Translations under genes and position numbers: made by a program
The notes under the pieces: generated by a model
The model's input: only the letters and a program-made list of their open reading frames with translations
Database searches by the model: none
What the model was told of the DNA's origin: nothing
Shown here: piece after piece, positions 23,131 through 34,493 of the stretch
How positions within the stretch are numbered: position 1 is the stretch's first letter
How the letters are laid out: each line of letters begins with the position of its first letter
Source of the DNA: Eublepharis macularius
Taxonomy: Eukaryota > Chordata > Lepidosauria > Squamata > Eublepharidae
DNA: 64,000 bases
Assembly (NCBI RefSeq): GCF_028583425.1
Contig: NC_072800.1
Span: 6,027,001 to 6,091,000, forward strand
Reading direction: 5' to 3'

Positions 23131-26100
23131 TTAAAACAAATCCCCCCCTGGTTTATATGGGTAGCGAGTATGAAAAGCTTTGGTTAATCTAGGAGCATGA
23201 ACATGTGCAGAGTCCACCCATTCATCGTAACCAGAATCAAAGTCCTTCCACCTAATGAGGTAAAAAAGCTGATTTCTCTTGATTTTAGAGTCCAAGATTT
23301 GTTGCACCTCATAGTGTATTTGGTCGTCTATTAACGTTGGAATGGGTGGAGCTTTGATATGCCATTTGTTGTCGGTGGGAGCTTTCTTCAAAAGGCTGAC
23401 ATGGAACGTATCATGCACATGGCGAAGGTTCTTGGGCAATGTTACAGCAACAGTCACTTTATTTATTACCTTGCGCACAGGAAAAGGTCCTAAGAATTTC
23501 AGAGCGAGTTTGCGGCTTGTCTGAGCTAGCTTTAGGTTCTTTGTGGAAATGTACACATGGTCCCCTGGTTGTAATTCCCATTCGGCCACACGATGGCGGT
23601 CTGCGTACTTTTTGTAATCCAGTTTGGCTTTTTCAAGGTGTCTTTTAATGATAGTCCATTGCTGCACTGCCTCCCCCCACCATGAAGACACATCTGGCAA
23701 TTTAGAGGAATGGAGAGGGGGTGCGTCCAACGGGAAGGGATTGAAGTGAGTTCCATATACAATCTTGAAGGGGGCTTCTCCCGTTGAAGCGTGTACACTG
23801 TTGTTATAGGAGAATTCTGCTAGAGGGAGAAGGTCCACCCAATTATCTTGTTGGAAATTGATGTAGCAACGAAGGAACTGTTCTAATATTTGGTTTGTTT
23901 TTTCGGATTGCCCGTCGGTTTGTGGGTGGTGGCTTGAACTGATACCTTGTTCAATATTCAACATTTTCATAAGCTCCCGCCAGAAGTTGGCAACGAACTG
24001 TCCGCCGCGATCCGAAATCACCTTGGACGGAAAAGAATGTAATTTTACGATGTGCTTTAGAAACAGGTCCGCTAGTTTTCGAGCGGAGGGTATAGCGGTA
24101 CAGGGTATAAAATGGGCTTGTTTGGAGAACAGATCTACCACAACCAAATTACAATTATGTCCTTTCGAGGGAGGTAGATCAGTGATAAAGTCCATGGAGA
24201 TTATTTCCCAGGGCCTGTTCGGTGTTTCTAATGGTTGCAGGAGACCCGGAGGTTTCCCCTTCCTGGTCTTTGCGCTGAGGCAAATAGGGCAGGAACCAAC
24301 GTATTGGGAAATGTCTTTGCGCATGCCCGGCCACCAGAATTGTCTTTGAACTAGGTGTAAAGTTTTCAGGTACCCATAATGTCCAGCAGTGGGAGCATCA
24401 TGACAGCGCTGCAAGACTTCCAGCTTAAAGCTGTCTGGGACATACAACTTGCTCCCAGCTAGCCAATCCCCCTGTGGGGATTGGGTTAGTTTGTTTCGTG
24501 GCGCCTTATCCCCCTCCTTCTCCACTTCAGCTTTAAGTTTCGATTTCCATTCTTGGTCGGCCGGGAGGGGCTGCTTAGCGCGGCTGCGAGTAGTCACCAC
24601 GCCCCCAAGTTGCTTAGGCGAGAAGACCGTGTCGACAGTCTCCGCCCGTTTGCTCTTATGTTGGGGCATGCGCGACAGGGCGTCCGCCAAAAAGTTAGTT
24701 TTGCCCGGGAGATAATTGAGGGTGAAGTTGAACTTGGAAAAGAATTCCGCCCACCGCAATTGCTTGGCATTCAGTCTGCGTGGGCTTCGGAGGGCCTCTA
24801 AATTTTTATGATCTGTCCAGACCTCAAAAGGGTATCTCGCCCCCTCCAGCCAATGCCTCCAGTTTGTGAGAGCTGCTTTCACTGCAAAGGCCTCCTTCTC
24901 CCACACATTCCAATTCCTTTCTGCCTCTGAGAACTTTCTGGACAAGAATGCACAAGGCCGTAATTTCCCATCCTCCCCCTTCTGCAGCAAAACCCCCCCT
25001 ATCGCCGTATCGCTGGCGTCGACCTGTACTATGAAGGGGGACTGTTCGTTAGGGTGGGAGAGGATGGGTTCCGTTACAAATTGCTGTTTTAGACATTCGA
25101 AGGCCATTTGGCAATCGGGGGTCCATTGTAGTTTAGCCGAGGGTTTTTTGGCTTGGTCCCCTTTATCTTTGGTTTTCAGCAATTCTGTTAAGGGGAGTGT
25201 AATTTGGGCGAAGTTCGCTATGAAGTCTCTATAGAAGTTGGCAAACCCCAGAAAGGATTGCAGTTCTTTACGGGTGGTGGGTGTTTGCCAATCCTGGATC
25301 GCCTGTACTTTGGCTGGATCCATTTTCAACCCCTCTTGTGAGATACAGTACCCAAGGTAAGTGAGTTCGGTTTTGTGGAATTCACATTTGGACAATTTAA
25401 TGGGCAGTTTATTCTTCATTAAGGTGGCCAAGACCTTTTGTACCATTTGAACATGTTCTTCCTCTGTGTCAGAATAAATTAAAACATCATCAAGGTACAC
25501 CACCACCCCTTTGTATAGAAATTCATGTAAAACTTCGTTTATCATGGACATGAATACAGACGGGGCTCCCGTCAATCCAAAAGGCATAACTAGGTATTCA
25601 TATTGTCCGAGGGGCGTATTAAATGCGGTTTTCCACTCATCCCCTGCCTTGATACGAACGTGGAAGTAAGCATCTTTTAGATCTAATTTTGTAAAGATCT
25701 TACCTTGGGCCACGACGTTGAGAAGGTCTCGGATGAGCGGTATAGGATAGGCGTTGTTGGTGGACACTGCATTTAGTCCTCGGAAATCCGTGCACAGCCT
25801 GAGTCCCCCATCCTTCTTTTTCACGAAGAGAACTGGAGCGGCGTGGGAGCTAGAGGCTGGGCGGATGAACCCTCTTTGGAGGTTGGTGTCGATGAATTTC
25901 CGGAGCTCTTCACGTTCATGGAGACTCATGGGATAGAGTCGTCCTTTAGGCAACGAGGCTCCGGGTAGAATTTCCACCGCACAGTCCGTTCGTCGGTGCG
26001 GGGGTAGAGTGTCAGCTTCCTCCTCCGAGAAAGCATTTAGAAAAGGCCAGTACGGTTCGGGTATTTGGTTGACTTCTTCTTGGGTGAGGAGGGCCTTTTC

Positions 26101-26600
26101 TTTGTAAGTTGGGTCTTCGCCCCAGTTTTGATTCCAACGGTGATTTTTACAGTTGGCATGGTTGAAGGTAATACATCCTTGAGCCCAGTCTATGTAGGGA
26201 TTGTGATCACATAGCCATTTGCTGCCCAGAATTAACGGGTACTTGGCAGTAGAGCTGATGACAAAGGACCTCTTCTCCCAATGTTGTCCCATGCCTGTGA
26301 TCACCGGGATGGTTTCAGTTGTGACCGGATTCATGTTGGTACCATCCATTTGTTCAAAAATTACTGGATTCTGTAAATCCCGAGTTGGTAAGACCAGTCC
26401 ATTGACTAGAGCTGGGGCTATGATGTCTCTTGAGCAACCCGAGTCAATAAGAGCTTGCACCCGAATGTGCATTTTTCTCTCTGGGTTGATTAGAGTCACT
26501 GGCATGAATAAAATGGACCCAGGTGGCCGGTTCCGTGCAGGGACGGGCTTGGGGCGGATCTGTCGTTTGGGCCCTTTTACGACAGATCCATCTCGTTTCC
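23131..26600 (-). CDS. Pol of chromovirus C (protease, RT, RNase H, integrase, chromodomain)
   Basis: Retrotransposon polyprotein read in the -1 frame relative to gag. It opens with a protease (ALIDSGCSRDIIAPALV). The reverse transcriptase follows with FTKLDLKDAYFHVRI and YLDDVLIYS (about 25477-25500). RNase H shows VQVDASDTAIGG and TDHKNLEAL. The integrase has an HHCC zinc-binding end (HDAPTAGHYGYLKTLH, CPICLSAK), the DDE core (SMDFITDLPP at about 24178-24198, SDRGGQFVANFW, then HHPQTDGQSEKTNQ) and a GPF/Y-type module (LKFLGPFPVRKVINKV). It ends in a chromodomain (HYEVQQILDSKIKRNQLFYL, then IRWKDFDSGYDEW; about 23150-23310). The chromodomain places it among chromoviruses and probably directs integration to marked chromatin (family knowledge). 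Expression depends on frameshifting at 26595-26601. Confidence 0.93.
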
Positions 26601-26601
26601 C
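26556..26601 (-). promoter_or_regulatory. -1 ribosomal frameshift signal of chromovirus C
   Basis: On the minus strand, GGGAAAC (26601-26595) is followed by a 5-nt spacer and a perfect 10-bp stem, GGATCTGTCG (26589-26580) with CGACAGATCC (26565-26556). The 14-nt loop begins with the gag stop codon (26579-26577). The heptamer is the one used by the domesticated sushi gene PEG10. A GGGC in the loop could pair with a GCCC shortly downstream to form a pseudoknot (inference). Confidence 0.8.
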
Positions 26602-29204
26602 GACTGGGGACTTTCTGGGTTGACTTCTGTAGATGGGGAAGCGGGATCGTATTCCATAACTTCTTCCGCTTCCAGCCCTCTTTCTGAGGCTGGCCTTTGG
26701 GAAGCGCCGCGGCCTCTGTTTGCTCGTGGAGCTGGAGTCGGGCGTTGGAGCGTAGGGAACGGAGCAAGGGTTGGACGCCGTAATTGAAGCGGAGGTCTTT
26801 GCACAGGTCGGTAGGGGCATTGTGCTGCAAAGTGACCAGCCTGTCCACATTGCAAACACAGCCCTTGTTGCCATCTAGCATCTCTCGCTCCACGAGTGGC
26901 GTAGCCCGCTCCCCGAGCTCCCTTCTGTAGGGTCAATGGTCTCCTTTGTCCCGTTTGTTGTTGTTGCTCAACCAAACGGACTTCTAAAATGCGATTCTCC
27001 ACTTCGCAAACAAGTTGAACCCAACCTAACAGCGTAGGGGGATTGTCTTGCATGAGGGCTCTGTCCAAAAGTCTCGGATTAAGTCCTTGTTTGAACAGAA
27101 TAATTTTTGTGGACTCCTCACACCTGGGGCACTTGGCAGCCAATTGTCGGAATTTCGTGATATAGTCTCTCGCTGACATGCTGCCCTGCTTAATGGCCTG
27201 CAATTCTGTTCGGGCCCTGGTTTCCTCTAAGGGGTCTTCATATTGTGCTCTAATAGCATCTACCAACCCCTGGAGAGTATCAAGTTCTGGGGCCCCGATA
27301 TTATATAGTCCTACGTACCAGTCTGCTGCTTTCCCTTGTAAGCGGGAGCCGAGATGTTCAATTTGGCTGGCCTCGCTGCCGAAGAGGTGTCCCCACCGGT
27401 TGAAGAATTGTAAGACTTGCACTAGGAAAAAACCCAGTTTGGAGGGATCCCCATCAAAAGTGGCGTCCAGTTTCACCCAACCCATAGGGAGGTCTTGCCT
27501 CGGAGCCGGTGCTGGGTAGAAGTCCGCCGGAAGCATCAATGGCACTTGAGGTATGGGGGGACCCGGTTGTGCTGGCGGTGCTGGTTGCGCTGGCGGCGGC
27601 ATCACCGGTTGAGCCGGGGGTGGCGGCCTCGGCTGGGCTGGCGGTGGTGCTCTCGGCTGGGCGGGTGGCGGCAGTCTGGGTCTGGCGGGTGGCAATGCCG
27701 GAGGTGTTGGCCGTAGCGGTTGAGGTGCGGGCAGTTGAGGTTGGTGCGGCGGAGTAGTGATCGGCCGCTGAGGGGTGGGTTGGTGGGGTCGTAGTGGTGT
27801 AGGCCCCATCGGTTGGTTCGGAGGAGGTCTTAAAGGCTGTTCCAGTGGCAAACGTATCGGCTGCAGCGGCGGGGTTAGTTGTGGTCGAAGCGGAAGGGGC
27901 CGCAGCGGCGAAGGCCGAATGGGTGGAAGGCCGCGCGGGCTTGCCCCTCCCGGCGTTGCTGTTTTGGGAAGCGTCGGCTGGTCTTTAGGCGCTGGTAGAC
28001 CATTTCCCGGAGGTTGTCCGACGGGAACGGTTTCGCGCGGTTGACCAGGGGCTCCCTCCCCGGATGGAGCCGCGGGTGCCCCCGCTTGGTCCGGCCGGAC
28101 CGTTATAGGGGAAGTATGTGGGGGTATCACCGGTGTATCACTTGGCTTTTCCTCCCCTTCCGTAGGCCTCTCGACAGGTGTCTCGTCTGGCGGCGCCTCC
28201 GCTCCCGTGATCGGAGGTTCGATGGGAGCTTCATCAGATAGCACACTCGGGTGATCCCTTCTCGGTGGAATTTCCCGCTGAATGGGAAGTTCCTTGGGTT
28301 GTTCTCCCGATTCGCCAGGATAGGTGCCCCCCTCGCCGGTAGGTGACGACCGCTGCTGAACTTCCTCCATCGGATAGGAGATGACACTTTGAAGGGTAGC
28401 TATCTGGATTGCCATCTCTTCAGGAGACAGTCTTTCTCCTGCCCCCATTGAGGAAATTAAATGAATGGCGTGAGCCAAACTTTCTTCCATATCCATCAGT
28501 TTAGCTTCTAATTGTTGTATTCGACTTGGCCCTGGTTGTTCGCCCAGGGAACCTTCATTCGCTGTACTCACCGGGGAGAAAGGGCCCCACGGAGGAGGGT
28601 CTCCTCGGACTATTCGCGACCTCGCGGCTAGAATCCCCTTGGCCATACCCGTCACGGCCGAGATGCTGGTATCTACCGCATAGGTGCGACCTTGTATCTG
28701 CTCCCAACTTTGTTCAGGGACTTCCGTTGGCTCTTTCCACGGAGCAAGTTCGGAATAATCCCAACTCAGGGCTCCACGGCGAGACGTGTCCCCCTCCATC
28801 TGTTCGAACGTCCGGTTCCAATATCGCCATGGTTGGCTGCTATCTAGTTCCGGAACGGTTTCCAGGCTTCGGCGCCCGTCCATCGAGACTCGTGGATGGA
28901 GTCCACCTGCCCGGCGCTCTCTGGTTTCTCGGGGTCTGGCTCCCCACTCCGACGGGGTGGGTACCGAAATCAAGGGGAGAGCGGTTGCTTTCGGCCTTGC
29001 CCCGAGGTTGCTTTCAGTCTCGTTCCGAGTACTGAAGTCGATGAGAGGCAGGGTGGAAGTGGATGCTCCGGTCCCGTTCCCGGTTGCTCCCAGCTCCTGG
29101 GAGTCTTGGGTTTGCACCGGTTGATTGTCGGGAGACGCATACGGATCAAACAAAGGATCCCTGTCCGGGACAACCTTGGATTCCGCTGGGCCCGACTCAG
29201 ACAT
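26577..29204 (-). CDS. Gag of chromovirus C, with long N-terminal extension
   Basis: A gag of 875 codons, counting from the ATG at 29204 that directly follows the priming site. Residues 1-220 hold blocks conserved in A and B (DPLFDPYASP, WGARPRETRERR, GALSWDYSE). About 225-260 is a likely coiled coil (RIQQLEAKLMDMEESLAHAI). About 390-565 is strongly proline-rich with PPPAQPR-type tandem repeats. The capsid domain starts at about 571 (PMGWVKLDATFDGDPSKLGF) and is of the retrotransposon gag type related to PEG10/RTL proteins. A CCHC zinc knuckle (CLQCGQAGHFAAQC) is at about 782. The 570 residues ahead of the capsid are long for this family. The final residues overlap pol at the frameshift site. 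Confidence 0.92.
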   Translation of the reverse strand: MSESGPAESKVVPDRDPLFDPYASPDNQPVQTQDSQELGATGNGTGASTSTLPLIDFSTRNETESNLGARPKATALPLISVPTPSEWGARPRETRERRAGGLHPRVSMDGRRSLETVPELDSSQPWRYWNRTFEQMEGDTSRRGALSWDYSELAPWKEPTEVPEQSWEQIQGRTYAVDTSISAVTGMAKGILAARSRIVRGDPPPWGPFSPVSTANEGSLGEQPGPSRIQQLEAKLMDMEESLAHAIHLISSMGAGERLSPEEMAIQIATLQSVISYPMEEVQQRSSPTGEGGTYPGESGEQPKELPIQREIPPRRDHPSVLSDEAPIEPPITGAEAPPDETPVERPTEGEEKPSDTPVIPPHTSPITVRPDQAGAPAAPSGEGAPGQPRETVPVGQPPGNGLPAPKDQPTLPKTATPGGASPRGLPPIRPSPLRPLPLRPQLTPPLQPIRLPLEQPLRPPPNQPMGPTPLRPHQPTPQRPITTPPHQPQLPAPQPLRPTPPALPPARPRLPPPAQPRAPPPAQPRPPPPAQPVMPPPAQPAPPAQPGPPIPQVPLMLPADFYPAPAPRQDLPMGWVKLDATFDGDPSKLGFFLVQVLQFFNRWGHLFGSEASQIEHLGSRLQGKAADWYVGLYNIGAPELDTLQGLVDAIRAQYEDPLEETRARTELQAIKQGSMSARDYITKFRQLAAKCPRCEESTKIILFKQGLNPRLLDRALMQDNPPTLLGWVQLVCEVENRILEVRLVEQQQQTGQRRPLTLQKGARGAGYATRGARDARWQQGLCLQCGQAGHFAAQCPYRPVQRPPLQLRRPTLAPFPTLQRPTPAPRANRGRGASQRPASERGLEAEEVMEYDPASPSTEVNPESPQSGNEMDLS

Positions 29205-29205
29205 G

Positions 29206-29216
29206 ATTGGTAACAA
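29206..29216 (-). promoter_or_regulatory. Self-priming primer-binding site of chromovirus C
   Basis: TTGTTACCAAT on the minus strand, 3 nt after the 5' LTR. It is an exact reverse complement of ATTGGTAACAA inside that LTR (29378-29368). The gag start codon follows at once. Confidence 0.7.
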
Positions 29217-29218
29217 AA

Positions 29219-29634
29219 TGTCAGACTGTGGCTAGATAAGGTACTCTCTGCAAGATTCCCTTTAGAAGCAAGAATAAGTCCAATGTCTAGCAAAGGAAGT
29301 TTTATTGCAGAAAAGGTCCATTATAGTCCACTGTCCTGAATAGGAGACTCAGGATGGTACATGATCATTGTTACCAATGAAGAGCAAGCATAGGATACAG
29401 AGTAACAATACCCATCTGGAACAGCCTCCCCCCACAGTTCTCAAAACAACATCTTTCAGTCCTGGGAAGCTGCTCTCCTTCAAGGCCAATGCCTGGTGGA
29501 ACGGTGTTAGACAAAACAGTCTCCTCTGGTGGGAATGCTGCCTGGGAACTGGTGCACCTGAGGAGAAAACACTTAGAGACTAAAAGCATTAGAAAATGGA
29601 GTCAGTATAGTTAAGATATATACTGGACCTGACA
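29219..29634 (-). repeat. 5' LTR of chromovirus C (minus-strand orientation)
   Basis: 416 bp, TGTCAGG to TCTGACA on the minus strand, identical as read to the other LTR. Followed on the + strand by target duplication CACTC. Confidence 0.95.
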
Positions 29635-30079
29635 CACTCTTAGGATGGATACAGTTGACTTGCGAAGTGGAAAATAGACTCCTGGAAGTTCGCCTAGCGG
29701 AACAACATCAGCAACCCCCGAGTCAAAGACGCTCCTCCACACCTTTGTCTCTGAGAGGGAGCCGGGGAACTGGGTATGCCACCCGGGGAGCGCGAGATGC
29801 TAGATGGCAACAGGGATTGTGCTTACAGTGCGGCCAGGGGGGCCATTTCGCAGCGCAATGCCCATATCGGCCTGTCCAAAGACCCCCGCTCCAATTACGA
29901 CGCCCAGCTACCCTAACCAGCCCGGCGCTGCCGCGTCCTTCTCCGGTACCCAGAGCTGCCCCGAGGAGTAGGGGAGCGCCCAGAAAAAGTTTCCCAGATA
30001 GAGGACTGGAGTTGGAGGAGATCACCGAAGACGATCAAACAGCCCTGATCGGGGAAGGAAATCCTGAGAGCCCGGAGTC

Positions 30080-30125
30080 GGGAAACGAAATGGATCTGTC
30101 GTAAAAGGACCCAAACGGCAGATCA
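30080..30125 (+). promoter_or_regulatory. -1 ribosomal frameshift signal of chromovirus B
   Basis: GGGAAAC (30080-30086), spacer GAAAT, then the stem GGATCTGTCG (30092-30101) with CGGCAGATCA (30116-30125). Nine of ten positions pair, one of them a wobble where C has a Watson-Crick pair. The loop begins with the gag stop codon, as in C. Confidence 0.75.
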
Positions 30126-33100
30126 CACGTAAGTCTGGTCCGGTGTTAAACCGACCCCCGGGGTCCATACTGTTCATTCCTGTAACGTTAGTAAATGCGG
30201 ACAAGAAGATGCACATCCGTGTGCAAGCCCTTATTGATTCGGGCTGTTCTAGAGATATTATTGCACCTGCCTTAGTTAATGGACTAGTACTTCCAGTGAA
30301 AGATTTGGATATACCTGTCATTTTTGAACAAATGGATGGCACTAACATGAATCCGGTTACCACAGAGACTGCTCCGATCATAACCGGCATGGGATCACAT
30401 TGGGAAATCAGATCCTTTGTCATTAGTGCCACAGCTAAATATCCCCTGATACTGGGAAGCCGATGGTTATGTGATCACAACCCCCACATCGATTGGGCAG
30501 AAGGGAGTATTACTTTCACCCATGAATCTTGCAAAAATCATCGTTGGGATCAAAACTGGGGAAGGAATCCCACTATATCTGATTCAGCTCTACTCACCCA
30601 AGAAGAAATTAACCAAATACCTAAACAATATAGGGCATTCACTCAAGCCTTCACAGAAGAAGAGGCCAATACTCTCCCTCCGCATAGGAGGACAGATTGT
30701 GCTGTGGAAATTTTACCAGGGGCTTCACTACCAAAGGGTCGGTTATACCCTATGAGCCCCAATGAAAGAGACGAACTTCAGAAGTTCATTGATCTCAATT
30801 TGCAAAGGGGGTTCATCCGCCCAGCTAATAGTCCCCATGCAGCCCCAGTTTTGTTCGTGAAAAAGAAGGACGGGGGCTTGAGACTGTGTACTGATTTTCG
30901 GGGACTGAATGCTGTGTCCGCTAGCAACGCCTACCCCATTCCACTCATCAAAGATCTACTCAACGTCGTGGCCCAAGGTAAGATCTTTACTAAATTGGAT
31001 TTAAAAGAGGCTTACTTCCATGTCCGTATCCGAGAAGGGGATGAATGGAAAACCGCGTTTAATACCCCACTCGGACAATATGAATATTTAGTAATGCCTT
31101 TCGGCTTGACTGGCGCCCCGTCAGTTTTCATGTCCATGATCAATGAAGTCCTACATGAATTTCTGTACCAGGGTGTAGTGGTGTATCTTGATGATGTGTT
31201 GATTTACTCGCAAACGGAGGAGGAACATGTGGAACTTGTACAAAAGGTCCTAACTACACTCATGAATAACAAACTGCCTATTAAACTTTCCAAATGTGAG
31301 TTCCACAAAACAAAACTCAATTATCTGGGCTATTGTATATCGTCAGAGGGCTTGAAAATGGACCCAGAAAAAATACAAGCGGTATTAAATTGGCAAGTCC
31401 CCTCCACCAGAAAAGAATTGCAGTCGTTTCTAGGGTTTGCCAATTTCTATAGAGAATTCATTGCTAATTTTGCCCAGACCACGCTCCCCTTAACTGAACT
31501 GTTAAAAACGAAAGACAAGGGAGAGCAAGCAAAGAAACCTGGTGCAAAGCTTTCATGGACACCCGAATGCGAGGCAGCATTCAATCAGTTAAAAGAGCAA
31601 TTTGTCTCAGAACCCGTCCTACAACACCCCGATGAAAACCGCCCCTTCATAGTACAGGTCGATGCCAGCGATATGGCAATTGGGGGTGTGTTATTGCAAC
31701 GAGGAGAGGACGGGAATCTCAAACCTTGCGCCTTCCTTTCTAGAAAGTTTTCTGAAGCAGAGAGAAATTGGAATGTGTGGGAGAAGGAAGCCTTCGCTGT
31801 TAAAGCGGCGCTCACAAATTGGAGACATTGGCTAGAAGGAGCCCGACACCCGTTCGAAGTCTGGGCGGATCACAAAAATTTAGAGGCCCTGCACAGCCCT
31901 CGCAGACTAAACGCCAAGCAATTGCGATGGGCGGAATTCTTCTCGAAGTTCAATTTTACATTAAACTTCCTACCAGGCAAAACTAACTTCCTCGCTGACG
32001 CTCTATCACGCATGCCCCAACATAAAAGCAAAAGGGAGGAGACAGTCGACACGGTGTTTTCGCCTACGCAATTAGGGGGTGTGATGACTACGCGCAGCCG
32101 CGCTAAGCCCTCCCCGTCACCCGATCAGGGGTGGAGAGAAAAGCTGAAAGCCAAAGTGGAGAAGGAGGGGGGGGAGGCGCCCAAAGACAAGCTACAACAA
32201 TCCGCCACGGGGGAATGGCTTTGGGGAAACTGTTTTTATGTGCCTAAATGTCTGAGAAAGGATGTTTTACAATGATGTCACGATGCCCCCACAGCGGGAC
32301 ACTACGGTTACCTAAAAACGCTGCACTTGGTGCAACGCCAATTCTGGTGGCCAGGCATGCGCAAAGACATTTCCCAATACGTAGCCTCTTGCCCCATCTG
32401 TCTCAGCGCCAAATCCCGAAAAGGCAAACCGCCGGGGCTTTTGCAACCCTTAGAAACGCCAAGTCGACCATGGGAAATTATTTCTATGGACTTTATTACT
32501 GACCTACCTCCCTCTAAAGGACATAATTGTATTTTGGTCGTGGTCGATTTGTTTTCTAAGCAAGCACACTTTATACCGTGTACCACCATTCCCTCCGCTA
32601 GAAAACTAGCTGATATTTTTATGAGAAACATTGTGAAAATACATTCTTTTCCATCCAAGGTGATTTCGGATCGTGGCGGGCAATTCGTTGCCAACTTCTG
32701 GCGGGAGCTTTTGCAACTACTGGGAATTGAACAAGGGCTCAGCTCAAGCCACCACCCAGAAACAGACGGACAATCCAAAAAAACTAACCAGATATTAGAA
32801 CAATTTCTAAGATGCTACATCAACTTCCAACAAGACAATTGGATTGATTTGCTCCCGTTAGCAGAGTTCTCCTATAATAACAGTGTACACGCGTCTACCG
32901 GAGAAACTCCTTTCAAAGTAATTTATGGCTTCCACTTCAAGCCGTTCCCGTTCGAAGCGCTCCCCCCTCCTATTACAGCTTCTCAAGACGTTACCGAGTG
33001 GTGGGGGGAAGCAGCTCAGCAATGGGCTCAAATCAAAAAACACCTCGACAAAGCCAAACAGGACTACAAGAAATATGCAGACCGCCACCGTGCGGCGGAA

Positions 33101-33586
33101 TGGGATTTACAACCTGGTGATCTTGTCTATCTGTCCACAAAAAACCTAAAATTATCCCAAACCAGCAGAAAACCTAAAATTATCCCAAACCAGCAGAAAA
33201 CTAGCTCTGAAGTTCTTAGGACCTTTCCCAGTGCGTAAAGTAATCAACAAAGTGACTGTTGCTTTAGATTTGCCAAAGAACCTACGCTACGTGCATGATA
33301 CTTTCCATGTCAGCCTCCTAAAAAGGGCTCCAACAGATAACCAGTGGCACATCAAAGGCCCCCCTATTCCAACGTTAATCGAGGACCAGACCCACTACGA
33401 AGTACAACAAATACTGGACTCAAAAATTAAACGAAACCAGCTCTTTTACCTAATTAGGTGGAAGGACTTTGATTCTGGGTTTGATGAGTGGGTCAGTGCT
33501 GTACATGTTCATGCCCCTAGACTAGTGAAAGCGTTCCACTCTCGCTATCCACATAAACCGGGGGGGGGCTTCTTGGGGGGGCAGAA

Positions 33587-34011
33587 TGTCAGGATCAGAA
33601 CGCTCTTTTGTATACCTATGCTTAACCGACTCCATATTTAATCCTTTCAGTGTTCAGTGCTTTCTTCCCCAGGTGCAGAGGTTCCCAGGCAGCTATCTCA
33701 CAGACCCGCATTGTTTTGGCTACCGACGTTCCACCAAGAACCGGCCTTGGGGAAGCTTTCGCTTTTGCAGCTTCAAAGGGAATATTATGAGAACTGTGGG
33801 GGGAGGATGGGTCAGCTATGATATTTAATATGTATCTCTTGCTTTGCCTGGCGTTGGTAACAATGTATATGTACCAACCTGGATGTTGCATTCAGGCCAG
33901 TGGACTATAATAATCTTTTTCTTCATTAAATGCTTTTTGGAAACAATGGACTTTTGTCTAATTGCAGAAGGCAGACTGGAGTAAGGATTTTATCTAGCCA
34001 CAGTTCTGACA
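33587..34011 (+). repeat. 3' LTR of chromovirus B
   Basis: 425 bp, reads identical to 20350-20774. Followed by target duplication CTCCT. Confidence 0.95.
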
Positions 34012-34493
34012 CTCCTGACACTCTGGAGGCAATTGAGGCAATAGCTGTAGCCTTAATAGCCATGGCCACAGCCTCGTGAGCTCTTGTTAGCCTGGCCTCT
34101 CTCCTCTTGTCTAAGTGGTCTCTGACTGATTAATCCTCTGACTGGAGCCCAGATGACTGAAGTGTAGCCACTGGAGTTTCAATCGCAGGTACCTGCAACA
34201 ACTCATAGCAAAGAAAGTTATAGCAAAGTCATAGCAAAGTACAGGGTTTTGTTTTGTTTTTTTGGACCAAGTTTGGGGATTGTTAATTGGCTTATGATTT
34301 AGACCACAGCCTTGAACCGTCTTTCCAAATATTCTGGAAATGGGAGGACCTTTTCTGAGGAACCTTCACTAGGAAGAGACTCTTGTTTCCCTGGGTCGGA
34401 TTTGGTATTCCCAGTCTAAGGATCCTAGTCCCCCAAGGGTAATTTCTACAGCCCTAAGGCTGAGAATGTCTTAGGTAGTAAATACTGGTGGAC

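Larger units (their letters stand above)
22703..29634 (-). mobile_element. Chromovirus C: Ty3/gypsy with chromodomain, looks whole
   Basis: A 6.9-kb sushi-like chromovirus inserted antisense into the gag region of B. The target duplication CACTC (22698-22702 and 29635-29639) is exact. Both LTRs are 416 bp and read as identical. A long gag frame and a long pol frame overlap in the way this family uses for -1 frameshifting, and no break is evident. Parts, from right to left: self-priming site, gag, frameshift signal, protease, RT, RNase H, integrase, chromodomain, polypurine tract. It inserted after B and is probably among the youngest events in the window. Whether it is expressed cannot be told from sequence. 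Confidence 0.95.
20350..34011 (+). mobile_element. Chromovirus B: Ty3/gypsy with chromodomain, split by element C (fossil)
   Basis: A sushi-like chromovirus inserted into the DIRS-like element with target duplication CTCCT (20345-20349 and 34012-34016). Both LTRs are 425 bp and I read them as identical, so it inserted very recently. The gag region lies on both sides of element C. Zinc knuckle CLQCGQGGHFAAQC is at about 29820-29862, protease DSG at about 30240, RT YLDD at about 31183-31195, RNase H at about 31660 on, integrase at about 32280-33240 and chromodomain at about 33400-33560. A frameshift signal is at 30080-30125 and a self-priming site at 20777-20787. Besides the insertion of C it has a few breaks. 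A G-rich purine tract precedes the 3' LTR. Confidence 0.95.
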
